Source: Hymenobacter aranciens (lineage in GTDB: Bacteria > Bacteroidota > Bacteroidia > Cytophagales > Hymenobacteraceae). From it: a DNA stretch of 57,278 bases. Shown in pieces: positions 22,874 to 31,067 of the stretch (its first letter is position 1; each line of letters opens with the position of its first letter). The notes below the pieces were generated by a model. The model was given only the letters and a program-made list of their open reading frames with translations, was not told the origin of the DNA and searched no databases. Where the stretch lies: positions 1 to 57,278 of the forward strand of contig NZ_JAUQSY010000024.1 of NCBI RefSeq assembly GCF_030580865.1, in the 5' to 3' direction. Position numbers and translations under genes: made by a program.

Positions 22874-25345
22874 ATGAAATCGACTTCCTTCATCATCCGG
22901 GCCGTGAGCGGCCTGGCCTTTCTTTGTGCGCTCTTTTTGGTAGCTGCCGCGGCCCGGGCCCAGGGTACCGGCAGCGTGCGGGGCACCCTGCGCGATGCCA
23001 AGTCCGGCGAGCCGGTGCCATTCAGCGACGTGGTGCTGCTGCGGGCGGCTGATTCGACGCTGGTGACGGGTGTGCAGGCTGCTGAGAACGGCAGCTTTGA
23101 GGCCACCGGGCTGGCTCTGGGCAGCTACCTGCTGCGGGTGCAGGACTTGAACTACGCTCTGCATCGCCGGCGCTTCACGCTGACAGCCAGCGCGCCGGCG
23201 GTGCAGCTGGGCACTTTGAAGATGACGGCTACCACCACGGCGCTGGGCGAGGTAGTCGTGACGGGCCAACAGGCCACGGTGCTCGAAAGTCTTGATAAAA
23301 AGGTTATCAACGTGGAGAAAGACCTGGGCAGCGTGGGCGGTACGGCCGTGAACGTGCTGCAAAACGTGCCCTCGGTGGCCGTAGATGCCAGCGGCACGGT
23401 GAGTTTGCGCGGCTCGTCGAACCTGACCATTCTGATTGACGGCAAGCCGGCTAACTCCGAAAACAGCGGCACCGGCCAGCGGCTCGACCAGCTGCCGGCC
23501 TCGCGCATTGCCCAGGTGGAGGTGATGACCAACCCCTCGGCCAGGTACGACGCGGCCGGCGCGGGCGTCATCAATATCATCACCAAGAAGCAGGTGGCTA
23601 ACGGCACCGACGGCCAGGTGGCGCTGGTGCTGGGTACGGGCGAAAAGTATTCGCCCGGTATCAGCCTGAGCCGCCGGCAGGGCGCGGCCACCTGGAAAGC
23701 CAGCTACGACGGCCGCGACCAGCAGTTCCGCAGCCGCTCGCACAGCGAGCAGACGGCCGCCCTGCCCGGCCCCGGGCTGCTGCGCACCAGCCAGCAGGGC
23801 ACCGGCTTCGAGCGGCACCAGAACCACGAGGCCAGCCTGGGCCTCGATTACACCCTGAGCCCCGAGCAAACCCTGAGCCTGAGCGCCGCCGCCGAGCTGG
23901 AGCGCCACACCGAGCTTGAAAACCAAAACCTCACGCAGCAGGCCAGCGAGGGCCCGCTGTTGCGCCAGACCGGCCGCCAAGAGCTGAACACCGACGTGCT
24001 GGTGCTGCACGCCAACGCCGACTACCGCCGCAGCTGGGCCGCCCACCCCGGCCGCGAGCTCACCGCCAACGCGGGCTACGTGCGCGTGGCCGGCGAGGTG
24101 CCCGTGACCCAAACGCTGAGCGGCGCGGGCACCCTGGGCTGGAAACAGGGGCAGGCCGTGCAGTTCGGCGTGCTCTTCGCCGGCCTCGACTACGTGCACC
24201 CGCTGGCCGACGGCAAGAGCAAGCTCGAAACGGGTCTGAAGTTCCAGCACTCGGTGAACAACGGCAGCTCCGACATGCTGCTGCCCAGCACTACGGAGCC
24301 CACCGTGTACACCCGCGACGCGGCCCGCTCGGTGGCCTACGATTTTCAGGAGCTGCTGCCCGCTGCTTACGCTACTTACCAGCGCAAATTCAACGATAAG
24401 TGGAGTGCCCAGGGCGGCCTGCGCACCGAATACACCAACCTGACCGGCACCGTGCGGGGCCGCCAGGGCGGCGTGGCGCTCGATTACCTGAGCTTTTTTC
24501 CCTCGGCCACGGTGGCCCGCGAGTTGGGCAAGGAGGCTGGCCAGCAGAAGCTCCAATTGAGCTACGCCCGCCGCCTCAACCGGCCCAGCTTTATGCAGCA
24601 GCTGCCCTTCGAGCTCTACACCGACCCGCGCAACTACCGCCTCGGCAACCCCGGCCTGCGCGCCGAGTTCAGCCACAACCTGGAGCTGGGTCACCAAATC
24701 ACGCTGGGCGGCGGGGCCACCATCAGCACCACGCTGTTCGGCCGTTTCACCGACAATGCCATCCAGCGCCTGCGCTCGGTAGACACGCTGGCCAGCCGCC
24801 TGAGCGGCGCCGGCCTCGTGACGGCCGAAACCTACCGCAACTTCGGCCGCACCGCCAACCTGGGCCTCGAACTGACCTGGAACCAGCCCCTCACGAAGTG
24901 GTGGCGCGTGGCCGCCACGGGCTCGCTCTACCGCTCGCAGGTGGCCACCAACGGCGCCAGCGCCGCCAACCGCGCCGCCCTGGCCGGCACCCTGCGCCTG
25001 AATAACAACTTCACCCTCACGCCCAAGCTCGACGTGCAGCTCACCGGCTCCTTCCGCTCGAACACCCTCACGGCCCAGGGCCGGCAGCTGGCCACCGGCG
25101 GCCTCGACGTGGCCCTGCGCCAGCGCCTCTTCCAGGACCGTGCCGCCCTCACCCTGCGCGTGAGCGATGCGCTCAACACCCAGGTGCGCGAGTTCGAAAT
25201 CGACGCCCCCGGCCTCACGGCCCGCTACTACGACAAGCAGGAAACCCGCGTGGGCTGGCTCGGCTTCACCTGGTACCTGGGCGCCAGCAAGCCCGCCAAG
25301 CGCATCGAGGCCGCGCCCCAGGGCGGCGGGGGCTTCGGGGGGTAA
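22874..25345 (+). CDS. TonB-dependent outer-membrane receptor-like protein (outer membrane beta-barrel family)
   Basis: 823 residues from ATG 22874, chosen because the signal peptide (IIRAVSGLAFLCALFLVAAAARAQ) starts there; the frame extends 45 bases upstream. After the signal lies a carboxypeptidase-regulatory-like domain (~28-120; GSVRGTLRDAKSGEPVPFSDV), then a plug domain (~130-230) with VNVLQNVPSVAVDASGTVSLRG, ILIDGKPA and QVEVMTNPSARYDAAGAGVINI, and a C-terminal beta-barrel (~240-823). This is the 'OMP_b-brl_3' kind of receptor common in Bacteroidota, usually importing an unknown ligand with TonB energy. No SusD partner is adjacent, so it is not a polysaccharide-utilisation pair. The C-terminus is Gly-rich. 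Confidence 0.9.
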   Translation: MKSTSFIIRAVSGLAFLCALFLVAAAARAQGTGSVRGTLRDAKSGEPVPFSDVVLLRAADSTLVTGVQAAENGSFEATGLALGSYLLRVQDLNYALHRRRFTLTASAPAVQLGTLKMTATTTALGEVVVTGQQATVLESLDKKVINVEKDLGSVGGTAVNVLQNVPSVAVDASGTVSLRGSSNLTILIDGKPANSENSGTGQRLDQLPASRIAQVEVMTNPSARYDAAGAGVINIITKKQVANGTDGQVALVLGTGEKYSPGISLSRRQGAATWKASYDGRDQQFRSRSHSEQTAALPGPGLLRTSQQGTGFERHQNHEASLGLDYTLSPEQTLSLSAAAELERHTELENQNLTQQASEGPLLRQTGRQELNTDVLVLHANADYRRSWAAHPGRELTANAGYVRVAGEVPVTQTLSGAGTLGWKQGQAVQFGVLFAGLDYVHPLADGKSKLETGLKFQHSVNNGSSDMLLPSTTEPTVYTRDAARSVAYDFQELLPAAYATYQRKFNDKWSAQGGLRTEYTNLTGTVRGRQGGVALDYLSFFPSATVARELGKEAGQQKLQLSYARRLNRPSFMQQLPFELYTDPRNYRLGNPGLRAEFSHNLELGHQITLGGGATISTTLFGRFTDNAIQRLRSVDTLASRLSGAGLVTAETYRNFGRTANLGLELTWNQPLTKWWRVAATGSLYRSQVATNGASAANRAALAGTLRLNNNFTLTPKLDVQLTGSFRSNTLTAQGRQLATGGLDVALRQRLFQDRAALTLRVSDALNTQVREFEIDAPGLTARYYDKQETRVGWLGFTWYLGASKPAKRIEAAPQGGGGFGG

Positions 25346-25374
25346 TTTTTTTCCGGAGTGCTTTTTTCTGCAAA

Positions 25375-25410
25375 AGCCCCGTCGTCTGCTGGTCAGGCGG
25401 CGGGGTTATT
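25375..25410 (+). terminator. Weak hairpin after the receptor gene
   Basis: CCCCG...CGGGG pairing around a short loop in a GC-rich stretch, 30 bases after the stop. The T tail is poor, so it may be only partly effective. Confidence 0.4.
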
Positions 25411-25426
25411 AGTATGGAATGAGCTA

Positions 25427-25636
25427 TTCGATAATTCCGAACGGGTGCTCGGTCAAAGCGAGCGTACGTTCGGAACCACCGAACCGACGTTCAGCCAAAG
25501 CAGACGCACGTTCGGGCAAGCCGAACGTAGGTTCGGTGAAACCGGACGCTCGTTCGGAAATACCGAACCTACATTCGGTGAAACCGGACGCCCGTTCGGA
25601 AATGCCGAACGGGCGTTCCGTAAAACCCGCCGCCCG
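25427..25636. repeat. Ten tandem 21-bp repeats directly upstream of hisS
   Basis: Ten contiguous units of exactly 21 bp begin at 25427, 25448, 25469, 25490, 25511, 25532, 25553, 25574, 25595 and 25616. Most have a TTCGG...CCGAACG core, so each unit is itself a small palindrome. Being a multiple of three, the array leaves several frames open on both strands. In the hisS frame it would encode heptapeptides such as FGNTEPT and FGETGRP without a stop into hisS. Confidence 0.92.
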
Positions 25637-25665
25637 CCCGGAATTTCCCGACGCCCCCTGCGCCC

Positions 25666-25673
25666 TACCTTTG
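25666..25673 (+). promoter_or_regulatory. -7 box (TACCTTTG) directly before hisS
   Basis: Matches TAnnTTTG and ends 8 bases before the hisS ATG (25682). If used, transcription would start at or within a few bases of the ATG, giving a nearly leaderless mRNA. The upstream partner (around 25643-25647, ATTTC) is weak. Confidence 0.5.
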
Positions 25674-25681
25674 CCCCCGTT

Positions 25682-27094
25682 ATGCAAAAACCCAGTATCC
25701 CGCAAGGCACCCGCGACTTTGGCCCGGCCCAGGTGGCCCGCCGCCAGCATATCTTCAACGTTATTCGCCGCACCTTCGAGCAGTTTGGCTACGCCCCGCT
25801 CGAAACGCCGACCCTCGAAAACCTCTCTGTGCTCACCGGCAAGTACGGCGACGAGGGCGACCAACTGCTGTTCAAAGTCTTAAACTCCGGCAATTTCCTG
25901 CAAAACGAGCGCCGGGGCGTCATCACCCCCAACGTGACGGCCGAGGACCTCGACGCCGGCCCCAAGGTCGTGCTCCCCAAAATCGCCGAAAAGGGCCTGC
26001 GCTACGACCTCACCGTGCCCTTCGCCCGCTACGTGGCCATGAACCGAGGCACGCTCACCTTCCCCTTCCGCCGCTACCAAATGCAGCCCGTGTGGCGCGC
26101 CGACCGCCCCCAGCGCGGCCGCTACCGCGAGTTTTACCAGTGCGACGCCGACGTGGTGGGCACCGACTCGCTGCTCTGCGAGGCCGAGATTGTGCTCATG
26201 ATGGCCCAGGTGCTCAATGGCCTGGGGCTGCACGATTTCACCATCAAAATCAATCACCGCGGGGTGCTGCGCAACATCTTCCAGGCCCTGGGCGGTGCCG
26301 GCAACGAGAACGACCTGTTCGTGGCCATCGACAAGCTCGATAAAATCGGCCGCGAGGGCGTGAGCAAGGAACTGCTGGAAAAAGGCTTTGCGGCGTCGGT
26401 TATCGACACGCTGTTTGAGCTGTTGGGCGTGGAGGGCGACTACGCCGAGAAGCTGCAGCGTCTGCTGGCCGGCTTCGCCACGGCGGGCGTCGAGTCGGAC
26501 CACGACCGCGGCTACCGCGGCCTGGCCGAGTTGGCCGACGTGCACGATTTGCTGGTCGCTTCGGGTTTCCGGCAGTTTGAGCGGCTGGAATTTGACCCCG
26601 CCCTGGCCCGGGGCCTCTCCTACTACACCGGCTGCATTTTTGAAGTCAAAATCAACAACGTGGCGATGGGCAGCGTGAGCGGCGGCGGCCGCTACGACAA
26701 CCTCACCGGCGCCTTCGGGCTGCCGGGCGTGTCGGGCGTGGGCTTCAGCTTCGGCGTCGACCGCCTTTACGACTGCCTCGAAAGCCTCGACCTGTTCACC
26801 GAAACGGCCGAGACGCCCACCCGCTGCCTGCTCACGCACTTCGACAAGGAGAGCGGCCTGGCCGCCCTGCCCCTGCTGGCTCAGCTGCGGGCAGCCAACA
26901 TTCCCAGCGAACTCTACCCCGACGCCAGCAAGCTGCAAAAGCAGTTCAAATACGCCGATGCCAAGGGCATTCCGCTGGTGCTCATCCTGGGCCCGGAGGA
27001 GCTGGCGGCGGGCGTGGTGAAGATTAAAATCCTGAAAACCGGCGAGGAAAAGGTGTTGCCGATTGGGGAAGTGGTGTCGGCGCTGACGGTGTGA
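25682..27094 (+). CDS. hisS: Histidyl-tRNA synthetase
   Basis: 470 residues from ATG 25682; the open frame continues upstream through the 21-bp array, but homology begins at PSIPQGTRDFGP. It charges tRNA-His with histidine using ATP. Visible class II features: motif 1 region (HIFNVIRRTFEQFGYAPLETP), motif 2 (RAERPQRGRYREFYQCDAD-like, here RADRPQRGRYREFYQCD), the HisA-type LARGLSYYTGCIFE and the SGGGRYDNL segment, and a C-terminal anticodon-binding domain (~375-470; LAQLRAANIPSELY). Full length and intact. Its stop overlaps the start of the next gene (GTGA), so it is cotranscribed with the paralogous trio. Confidence 0.97.
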   Translation: MQKPSIPQGTRDFGPAQVARRQHIFNVIRRTFEQFGYAPLETPTLENLSVLTGKYGDEGDQLLFKVLNSGNFLQNERRGVITPNVTAEDLDAGPKVVLPKIAEKGLRYDLTVPFARYVAMNRGTLTFPFRRYQMQPVWRADRPQRGRYREFYQCDADVVGTDSLLCEAEIVLMMAQVLNGLGLHDFTIKINHRGVLRNIFQALGGAGNENDLFVAIDKLDKIGREGVSKELLEKGFAASVIDTLFELLGVEGDYAEKLQRLLAGFATAGVESDHDRGYRGLAELADVHDLLVASGFRQFERLEFDPALARGLSYYTGCIFEVKINNVAMGSVSGGGRYDNLTGAFGLPGVSGVGFSFGVDRLYDCLESLDLFTETAETPTRCLLTHFDKESGLAALPLLAQLRAANIPSELYPDASKLQKQFKYADAKGIPLVLILGPEELAAGVVKIKILKTGEEKVLPIGEVVSALTV

Positions 27095-28398
27095 AACGGC
27101 AGCAGGCCTGGGGGAGTTGGTGGCCGGCCGGCGTAGCGGGCCTGCTGCTGGCGCTGGGCGGCGGGTGGCTGGGCCGGAAGCTGCCCCCACCGGTTCAGCC
27201 CCTGGCCGTGACTGATTCTCTGACGGCTGCCACCCAGGAAACCGGCGCAGTGGCGCGCGTAGATACCGCCGCTAGTGCCCCCACCCCGGCCGATACGGCC
27301 AGCGGCTGCTACTCAGGGCCGCTGCGGTTTGTGGGGGGCAGCCCGGCCACGCGCCGGCCCTGGCAGCTGCGCCGCTACGTGGGCACGGTGGGCGGCCAGC
27401 CCGCCACGGCCCTGCTGCGGTGGCAAAATCCGGATTCGGTGAGCGGCAGCTTCTATTTCCACCGCGCCGGGGCCGCCTACACGCTGCAGCCAGCCGCCGG
27501 CTCGCGGCCGGGCCGCCCCATGCTGGCCGTGAGCCGGCACGACCTCAGCATCGGCGACAGCAGCGCAGGGCGGTGGCAGCTGCCGGACCGGCCGGGGGCC
27601 GTGCTGCGCGGCACCTGGCACGCCGCCACCGGCCACCGCCCCTTCGTGCTGCGCGAGAGCTACGCCGGGGCCGTGCGCCTGACCATCGAAACCACCTACC
27701 TCACCGGCGGCTGGTCGACGGCCTGGGAACCCGACTACGAGGGCTGCCCCCACGTGCCCACCGTCCGCCACGAGTTTCTGCACCTCTCAGGTGGGCGGGA
27801 CGGGGTGCCGGCGGCGCTGCGGTCGCGGCTGTCGCCCGGCCCGGCCGCCCGCCGCCGCACCACCCAGCTCGTCCGCGACGCGGCTGCCCGCGTAGCCGTC
27901 GGCCTGAACGTGCAGCTCAATGACTTTGGGTTGCTGAGCTACACCACTACCACCGAATACTACTCATATGATACCGGCCGGCTTTTTGAGGAGAGCGCAG
28001 GCTCGTCGCTGCTCGACCTGGTAGGCGGGCAGGCCTGGCCGCTCGACCGCCTGCTGCTGCCCGGCTCCTGGCTGCCCGTGCGCCGGCTGGCAGCCTGGCA
28101 TCTGCGGCGCGATGCCTATTTCGGGGACATCGAATGGGAGTGGCAGCGAGCCAGCCCGGCAGCCGCCTACGACACAACCTACCGCTACGAGTCGTGGAAG
28201 CAGCCCGACCTGGCCCCTCGTCCCTGGACCTGGGTCCTCACCGGCGCGGGCCTGGAGCTAACCTATGGCTACGAAACCCTGAACGCCCTAAATGCCCGTG
28301 GCTGGGACACCGTCCTCATTCCCTACGCCGAGCTGCGCCCGCTGCTGCGCCCCGGCACCCCGCTGGCCCGCATGCTGGCGGCGCGCGGAATGTGGTAA
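27091..28398 (+). CDS. Membrane-anchored unknown protein, first of three tandem paralogues (DUF3298/RsiV-like C-terminus suspected)
   Basis: 435 residues, GTG start overlapping the hisS stop. An N-terminal membrane anchor (GVAGLLLALGGGWLGRKLP) is followed by a Pro/Ala/Thr linker, a beta-rich domain (~75-200; QLRRYVGTVGGQPATALLRW, then GAVLRGTWHAATGH) and a C-terminal region (~270-435) with LNDFGLLSYTTTTEYYSYD, LLDLVGGQAWPLDRLL and IPYAELRPLLRPGTPLARM. The last region looks like DUF3298/RsiV-type extracytoplasmic domains, though I cannot confirm it. It is predicted to face the periplasm. Shares layout and end motif with the two following genes; function unknown. Confidence 0.7.
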   Translation: MKRQQAWGSWWPAGVAGLLLALGGGWLGRKLPPPVQPLAVTDSLTAATQETGAVARVDTAASAPTPADTASGCYSGPLRFVGGSPATRRPWQLRRYVGTVGGQPATALLRWQNPDSVSGSFYFHRAGAAYTLQPAAGSRPGRPMLAVSRHDLSIGDSSAGRWQLPDRPGAVLRGTWHAATGHRPFVLRESYAGAVRLTIETTYLTGGWSTAWEPDYEGCPHVPTVRHEFLHLSGGRDGVPAALRSRLSPGPAARRRTTQLVRDAAARVAVGLNVQLNDFGLLSYTTTTEYYSYDTGRLFEESAGSSLLDLVGGQAWPLDRLLLPGSWLPVRRLAAWHLRRDAYFGDIEWEWQRASPAAAYDTTYRYESWKQPDLAPRPWTWVLTGAGLELTYGYETLNALNARGWDTVLIPYAELRPLLRPGTPLARMLAARGMW

Positions 28399-28422
28399 TT
28401 TGCTGTTCCTTCCCAAGCCATT

Positions 28423-29724
28423 ATGAAGCAGCAGCGAAATTGGACCAACTGGTTAGCAACTGGTATGGCAGCCTTACTTATCGGCCTGCTGGGCTACTGG
28501 CTGGGCCGGGTGCTGCCACCTATGCCGCTCCCGGCCCAGCCGGCGCCGCTGGCAGCGGCCGAGCCTGATACTACCTCGCTGACCACAAAGCCCATCGAAA
28601 ATGACCGGGCAGCATCCGTCGATACCATGTCGGCAACTTCCCCGCAGCCCGCTCCCGTCGATGAGTCGGAAGGCTGCCAGCCCCAGCCGCTCCGCTTCAG
28701 CTCGCTGAAAGTCGGGCCGGTATTTCATCGCTACACCGGCACCATCAATCAGGAGCGCGTGACCGTGGAGCTGAGCTGGACGCCCCCGGACTCGATAACC
28801 GGCCGCTTCTACCGCTGGCGGGGCGGGCCGGAATATACTCTGGGTGAGGATGAGCAACGCCGTGAGCCGCTGGTGCTGCCGGTGCGGCAAGGCCTGCCGG
28901 ACTACGGCGGGGCGGGCACCTGGCGGCTGGCCCGCGTGCCGGGCGCGGTGCTCAGGGGGGTCTGGGTCGATACCAGCGGCCACCGCCACCCGTTCCAGCT
29001 GCGCGAAAACTACACTGGCGCAGCGCAGTATGAAATCCAGGTGCTGCAGCGAAGCGGCGGCAAGCCCGCAACCGATGAGGAAAACGACTGCCGCGTGCCC
29101 TACCTGCGCCAGGAATACCTGCACTTGCTGGGCGCCGCGGGCCGCCACCCGGCGCTGCGCCGCCTGCAGCCGCCCACGATGGCCGTGCGGCGCCAGCAGC
29201 TGCGCGACAATTACGAGCCGGACTCCCGCACAAGGCACGGCGTGGCGGGGCGGCTCAACGATTTCAACCTCCTGAGCTACCAGACATCATACTGGGCCGA
29301 CCCCTTCGGCGGCCGCCCGCAGCCCGGCACCAAAAGCTTTCTGGTTGACCTGGTTACCGGGGACTCACTCACCATTGCCAGCCAGTTGCGGCCCGGCTAC
29401 GAATTGCCCTTGCGCCGTCTGCTCACCGCTCATCTGCTGCACGATTATAGCAACACGGACGCTGAATGGTACTGGCAGCAGGACGACCGCCCCGCCGCCG
29501 AGCAACTGGTAGACCTGCCCCGCCCCGAGCGCGAAACACTTACGGAAGAGGACTTTTTGCTGACCGGCGATGGCCTGGAAGCAACGTATTCGCCTTTCAG
29601 CGTTTACACCAGCCCCGGCGGAATGCCTCCCGCCAGTGTGCTCATTCCCTACGCCGAGCTGCGCCCGCTGATACGCCCCGGCACGCCATTGGCCCGTATG
29701 CTGGCCGCTCGAGGAATACGGTAA
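28423..29724 (+). CDS. Membrane-anchored unknown protein, second tandem paralogue
   Basis: 433 residues, 24 bases after the first paralogue. Anchor GMAALLIGLLGYWLGRVLPP, Pro/Ser linker, beta-rich domain with RYTGTINQERVTVELSW-like and GAVLRGVWVDTSGHRHPFQLRE, then LNDFNLLSYQTSYW, FLVDLVTGDSLTIASQLRPG and IPYAELRPLIRPGTPLARM. The same domain order as its neighbours shows origin by tandem duplication. It is the least Ala-rich of the three in the linker. Function unknown; the fold suspicion is as for the first copy. Confidence 0.7.
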   Translation: MKQQRNWTNWLATGMAALLIGLLGYWLGRVLPPMPLPAQPAPLAAAEPDTTSLTTKPIENDRAASVDTMSATSPQPAPVDESEGCQPQPLRFSSLKVGPVFHRYTGTINQERVTVELSWTPPDSITGRFYRWRGGPEYTLGEDEQRREPLVLPVRQGLPDYGGAGTWRLARVPGAVLRGVWVDTSGHRHPFQLRENYTGAAQYEIQVLQRSGGKPATDEENDCRVPYLRQEYLHLLGAAGRHPALRRLQPPTMAVRRQQLRDNYEPDSRTRHGVAGRLNDFNLLSYQTSYWADPFGGRPQPGTKSFLVDLVTGDSLTIASQLRPGYELPLRRLLTAHLLHDYSNTDAEWYWQQDDRPAAEQLVDLPRPERETLTEEDFLLTGDGLEATYSPFSVYTSPGGMPPASVLIPYAELRPLIRPGTPLARMLAARGIR

Positions 29725-29740
29725 CCGCCTTCATTACCCC

Positions 29741-31012
29741 ATGACTCAACCCCGAACTTCCTGGCTAGCGACCGGGGCGGCCGCCCTGCTTATCGGCGGA
29801 GCCGGCTACTGGCTGGGCCAGGTGCTGCCCACGGCGCCCCGCCCCCCAACGACGGCCAGCCCGCCGGCCGCCAGCGCCCCGGCGGCCGAACTGCAACCTG
29901 TGCCGCCGCCCGCTCCCGCGCCGCCCGCTCTAACAGCGGCTGCCGCGCCCGAGCCGGAGCCCCCCTGCCCGCCCCGACCCTGGGCTTTCGTGCGCCTCCC
30001 GGCCGCCCGGCGCCGGCTGCAGGTGCGCCGCTACGTGGGCACGCTCGGTCAGCAGTCCATCACCGCCGAGCTGCGCTGGCACCACCCCGATTCAATTGAG
30101 GCCCGCTACTACCTTCGCTGGGGCGGGCCGGAAGTTTCGCTGTACGCCAGCCGCACGCAGCCCGGGCAATTGGTGCTGAGGGGCTGCGCCGACTGTACCG
30201 ACAGCCTCGACGTGGTGGAATGGCGTCTAAGCCACCCGCCGGGTGCTACCCTGACGGGCACTTGGCGCCACCAGGGCCGCCCGCAGCCCCTGGCGTTGCG
30301 CGAAAGCTACGCCGGGGCCGTGCGTTACACCATCGAAACTATGCTGTTGCGCGGCGGCGGCCTGCCCATCGGCGACTGCGAACCGGCCTGGCAACAGCGC
30401 GATTTTCTGATGCTTCTGAATCCAAAGGCTGTGCCTGCTGCCTTGCGGCCAGTGCTGGCGCCCTCGCTGGCCCGGCGGCAGGAGCGCGTGTGGCACAAGC
30501 TGGAAGGCGACGGCAAGGCCACCTACACCGATGACGTGCGGCTCAACGGTTTCGGCCTGCTGGGCTACCAGACGAGCATTTGGTCGCGGGCCTTCGGCGG
30601 CACGTCGGACGAAGGCATGGAAGGCCACATTTTTGACCTTAAAGCCGGTAAGGAACTGACTTTCGCCAGCCAGCTCCGTCCTGATTATGAGTTGCCGCTC
30701 CGTCGCCTGCTCACCCGGCACCTGCTGCACGACCCCGAATTTGACGACATCAATACCGGGCGCAGCCATAGCTGGGCCTGGCAGGACGAAGCCAATAAAG
30801 CCAACGCGCTGGTGCCGCTGCCAAACCCCGACAGCTTCGGCGAGTCGCTGACGCTGACTGCGGAAGGCCTGGAGGTGACGTATGATTCTTTTACCCTGTT
30901 TGGTAACGGAGGCCGGCCCACTCCCGTCGTGGTGCCCTACCGGGAGTTGCGCCCGCTGGTACGCCCCGGCACCCCGCTGGCCCGCATGCTTCAGGCGCGG
31001 GGTATGTGGTAA
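29741..31012 (+). CDS. Membrane-anchored unknown protein, third tandem paralogue
   Basis: 423 residues, 16 bases after the second copy. Anchor TGAAALLIGGAGYWLGQVLP, a long Ala/Pro linker (~25-85), then the shared domains: RRYVGTLGQQSITAELRW, GATLTGTWRHQGRPQPLALRE, LNGFGLLGYQTSIWS, FDLKAGKELTFASQLRPDY and YRELRPLVRPGTPLARM. One cysteine pair CADC near residue 150 is not in the other copies. Three diverged copies in a row suggest subfunctional specialisation. Confidence 0.7.
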   Translation: MTQPRTSWLATGAAALLIGGAGYWLGQVLPTAPRPPTTASPPAASAPAAELQPVPPPAPAPPALTAAAAPEPEPPCPPRPWAFVRLPAARRRLQVRRYVGTLGQQSITAELRWHHPDSIEARYYLRWGGPEVSLYASRTQPGQLVLRGCADCTDSLDVVEWRLSHPPGATLTGTWRHQGRPQPLALRESYAGAVRYTIETMLLRGGGLPIGDCEPAWQQRDFLMLLNPKAVPAALRPVLAPSLARRQERVWHKLEGDGKATYTDDVRLNGFGLLGYQTSIWSRAFGGTSDEGMEGHIFDLKAGKELTFASQLRPDYELPLRRLLTRHLLHDPEFDDINTGRSHSWAWQDEANKANALVPLPNPDSFGESLTLTAEGLEVTYDSFTLFGNGGRPTPVVVPYRELRPLVRPGTPLARMLQARGMW

Positions 31013-31067
31013 TAGCCGCGCCGTGTGCGAACTTTGCCGCTCCGCACGTCCCCACCCATTTTCCCTA

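Noticed and set aside
25358..25681. N-terminal extension of hisS through the 21-bp array
   Set aside because: It would begin at a GTG inside a hairpin and run through repeats that are open in several frames on both strands; homology starts only at 25682. Kept as a finding, not as a gene.
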